In this document: positions 5,703 through 7,338 of the stretch, piece after piece
Numbering within the stretch: the stretch's first letter is position 1
How the letters are laid out: every line of letters starts with the position of its first letter
Assembly: GCA_900553835.1 (NCBI GenBank)
Contig: USFF01000032.1
Location: forward strand, 1 to 7,338
DNA length: 7,338 nt
Direction: 5' to 3'
Source: an uncultured Mycoplasmatota bacterium
GTDB taxonomy: Bacteria; Bacillota_I; Bacilli_A; RF39; UBA660
The notes under the pieces: model-generated
The model's database searches: none
What the model saw: the letters and a program-made list of their open reading frames with translations, nothing else
Told to the model about the DNA's origin: nothing
Translations under genes and position numbers: made by a program

Positions 5703-5731
5703 ATTATAGTTTATTTTTTAAATTTTATCAA
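5703..5731 (-). promoter_or_regulatory. dxs: Strong predicted sigma-A promoter for dxs-rnhB
   Basis: TTGATA (5731-5726) and TATAAT (5708-5703) are separated by exactly 17 nt, giving 5 of 6 and 6 of 6 consensus matches. Initiation near 5696 would leave an untranslated leader of only about 14 nt, just enough for the GGAG ribosome site at 5693-5690. It is the best promoter match I found in the window. There is no room for a leader-based regulator here. Confidence 0.8.
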
Positions 5732-5765
5732 TATAAAAGAGATTTCACCTTTACATAGATAAATA

Positions 5766-5787
5766 AAAGTGCAATTTCTTGCACTTT
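5766..5787 (-). terminator. Intrinsic terminator of the right-hand surface gene
   Basis: On the minus strand AAAGTGCAA (5787-5779), a GAAA tetraloop and TTGCACTTT (5774-5766) form a 9-bp perfect stem followed by TATTTAT. The hairpin starts within the stop codon (5788-5786) of the surface gene. The stable GNRA-type loop and U-rich tail make this the most convincing terminator in the window. It separates the surface gene from the dxs promoter. Confidence 0.8.
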
Positions 5788-7338
5788 AATTATAAACTAT
5801 TTCGTATGGATTTTCTGGAGTTCCGTTTCCTGAAGACCATAGGGCGTCTGCTTTGATTGATATAACTGGGCGTGTAAAAACGATTGTATTTTCCAAATCA
5901 TTAACTGTATCAGGAGAAAGTAGAGCGTTGTTTTCTACAATGAAAGAATAAACATTTTTATTAAGGTAGTAATTCGGCGAAAGTAACCACCACGATTCAT
6001 TTCCCGTTGTGCTGCCTCCGGCACTATTTAAATAATACCATGCATACGGCTCATCTAAACCACTATTTGCATCACTACCCGCAAATACTAATTCATCCAC
6101 CGTCATTAATGCTACTGGATATGTTAGTTTTGCTTCTGCATTGCTTCCTGAAAATGAGTCTTTACTGTTTTTACAATCATATGTCGGTTTTGGATCAACC
6201 ACTTCGTCATCGTTACCATACATTCTTTGAAAAGGCGCAAAATCAAAGTATTTTGTTATACTATACGTATAATAACTAGAAACTTCCCTATCATTACAAT
6301 AGACCGCTTCTGTACTTAAGTATTTTGTGTAACTTGTTAAGTTATTGCTATACCATGTATCTATTACTTTTTTTATTGTACTATCATTTTCATTTGTTCT
6401 GTTATTATCAAGACTTCCACTTGTTCCATACATATAGCCTACATACATTGGATCATTAGCAAGATTATTAAATACACTTTCTCCTATATATCCTTCTGTT
6501 GTATCAGGACTTGTTCCTGAATATAATAGCCTTACACTTCCATCATGATTTGTTCTTATTATTCTCCAGTACATCGGATCTCCTGCACTTGCATACTTGT
6601 AGACTGTACAATTATAATTATAACTAGTCGCACTTGTACATTCATTCATAGTTGAATACTCCTTGTACATACTACTCGTTGAAGTTCTGTAACCTCTATA
6701 AACAATGTTGTCAGTTTTATATTTTCCAAACTTTACCCAGTTGTTAGTAGCATTTCCAGCGAAGTAATATACATCTTTAGCAGCACTTCCTGCTATACTT
6801 TCGGTTGCTTTGTAAAGGGTTCCTGTGTTAGTGGTTGTGAATGTTGTACTAAAGTCTGTTCTTGTTTCTACTTTAGGATTATAAAACATAATAGCCTCTG
6901 CAAGTGTGCCCTCTTCAAACTGCTTTTCTGTGCCTTTTTCTATATAAAGAGTTCCACTCAATATTTTACCCATGTCATCACTTTGATCTACTTCACTGCT
7001 ATTCTCATATTTAAACTCTACATTATATGTGTGAGTTGCTCCTTTTGCTATCTCTACACTATAAGCTAATACCTTATCTTTTTGAGCACTACTTTTAGGA
7101 ACATCTTTAAATCCACTCATGTTGTATCCACCATCAGTACTAGTTACTTTATATAGCAAGAAACCTTTTGTTACAAAAGTATTTACTAAGTCTTTTATAA
7201 CTATGTTATATTTATAGGTATCTTTACTTTCATTCTTTACTGTGAATGTACTTGCACCACTTGACCATCCAGGTTCTATATTTACTCCAGATATATTACC
7301 ACTTCCACTTGAAAATGTTATTTTAAGATTTGCACTGT
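5786..7338 (-). CDS. Large surface protein with DUF6273-like C-terminal region, N-terminus cut by window edge
   Basis: The reading frame is open through the right edge, leaving 516 residues visible. A TTG at 7159 is only an internal Leu codon. Visible residues about 19-78 (IEPGW through NMSGFK) are nearly identical to the N-terminal region of the left-hand surface protein, so the missing start probably carries the same membrane/signal segment. Further on are NNWVKFGKY (about 198-206), YWRIIRTNHDGSVRLLYSG (about 256-274), WWLLSPNYY (about 449-457) and the end PVISIKADALW...GNGTPENPYEI. This pattern resembles DUF6273-type and related repetitive surface proteins of uncultured Firmicutes (from memory). 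Four cysteines (about 233, 243, 347 and 388) could form disulfides. There is no LPXTG motif or C-terminal helix, so anchoring would be N-terminal. The 3' third has higher G+C and uses codons such as GCC, GAC and CGC that its neighbours avoid, suggesting recombination or transfer. The ligand or function is unknown. Confidence 0.88.
   Translation of the reverse strand, partial: SANLKITFSSGSGNISGVNIEPGWSSGASTFTVKNESKDTYKYNIVIKDLVNTFVTKGFLLYKVTSTDGGYNMSGFKDVPKSSAQKDKVLAYSVEIAKGATHTYNVEFKYENSSEVDQSDDMGKILSGTLYIEKGTEKQFEEGTLAEAIMFYNPKVETRTDFSTTFTTTNTGTLYKATESIAGSAAKDVYYFAGNATNNWVKFGKYKTDNIVYRGYRTSTSSMYKEYSTMNECTSATSYNYNCTVYKYASAGDPMYWRIIRTNHDGSVRLLYSGTSPDTTEGYIGESVFNNLANDPMYVGYMYGTSGSLDNNRTNENDSTIKKVIDTWYSNNLTSYTKYLSTEAVYCNDREVSSYYTYSITKYFDFAPFQRMYGNDDEVVDPKPTYDCKNSKDSFSGSNAEAKLTYPVALMTVDELVFAGSDANSGLDEPYAWYYLNSAGGSTTGNESWWLLSPNYYLNKNVYSFIVENNALLSPDTVNDLENTIVFTRPVISIKADALWSSGNGTPENPYEIVYN
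7105..7289 (-). repeat. Direct repeat copy B (surface gene N-terminal region)
   Basis: This is the counterpart of 1-182, about 7.1 kb away in the same orientation. It carries one extra codon (GWSSGAS here against GWSKTS in copy A). The repeats bracket dxs, rnhB, the foldase gene and the membrane-protein genes. Confidence 0.85.

Noticed and set aside
6007..6279. Plus-strand frame rich in His and Leu opposite the right-hand surface gene
   Set aside because: It is antisense to a well-supported coding region, lacks a ribosome site, and its odd composition is a by-product of the codons on the other strand.
7157..7159. TTG at 7159 as the start of the right-hand surface protein
   Set aside because: The frame stays open to the window edge and the upstream residues match the paralogue at 1-349, so this is an internal leucine.
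1..7338. CRISPR arrays, tRNA or rRNA genes, insertion sequences
   Set aside because: I saw no regularly spaced repeats, cloverleaf-type sequence, transposase or terminal inverted repeats. The only long repeat is the surface-gene paralogy.

Overview
The window is AT-rich (roughly a quarter to a third G+C by eye) and every convincing gene lies on the minus strand. Tryptophan is always TGG, and TGA is used as a stop (end of dxs, end of rnhB), so the standard bacterial code applies and the source is not a Mycoplasma-type code-4 organism. The low G+C, strong AGGAGG-type ribosome sites, sigma-A-like promoters, a PrsA-type foldase and the style of the surface proteins suggest a Firmicutes/Bacilli relative, possibly an uncultured gut lineage. 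The lineage is inference.

Reading in the direction of transcription (right to left): 7338-5786 is the C-terminal part of a large surface protein, closed by a GAAA-loop terminator. At 5731-5703 a near-consensus promoter drives dxs (isoprenoid precursor synthesis), which overlaps rnhB (RNase HII) by 8 nt. A membrane-anchored PrsA/parvulin-like foldase follows at 3175-2207. Next to it is a 191-aa protein with two membrane helices and coiled coils, ending in a terminator. A second promoter at 1598-1570 drives a diverged paralogue of that membrane protein (1540-956) and an unrecognised 102-aa protein (943-635). A long hairpin follows.

The last transcription unit is the most unusual. A promoter at 570-542 is followed by a leader of about 185 nt and then the N-terminus of a second surface protein (349 to the left edge). 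This protein is paralogous to the one at the right edge. The leader holds a 19-codon ORF with a strong ribosome site. It is interrupted by a run of eight G residues, the only G/C homopolymer longer than five in the window. Downstream lies an intrinsic-terminator-like hairpin just ahead of the surface gene. If the G run loses one base (or gains two), the leader ORF no longer stops early and instead ends inside the 5' arm of that hairpin. This arrangement could make surface-protein expression phase-variable by slipped-strand change of a leader peptide that controls transcription termination. The sequence elements are seen directly; the mechanism is inference.

The housekeeping block (dxs, rnhB, foldase) is thus flanked by two same-orientation paralogous surface genes. 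Their N-terminal regions form a direct repeat about 7 kb apart. The right-hand surface gene also has visibly higher G+C and different codon use at its 3' end, suggesting a mosaic or transferred origin.
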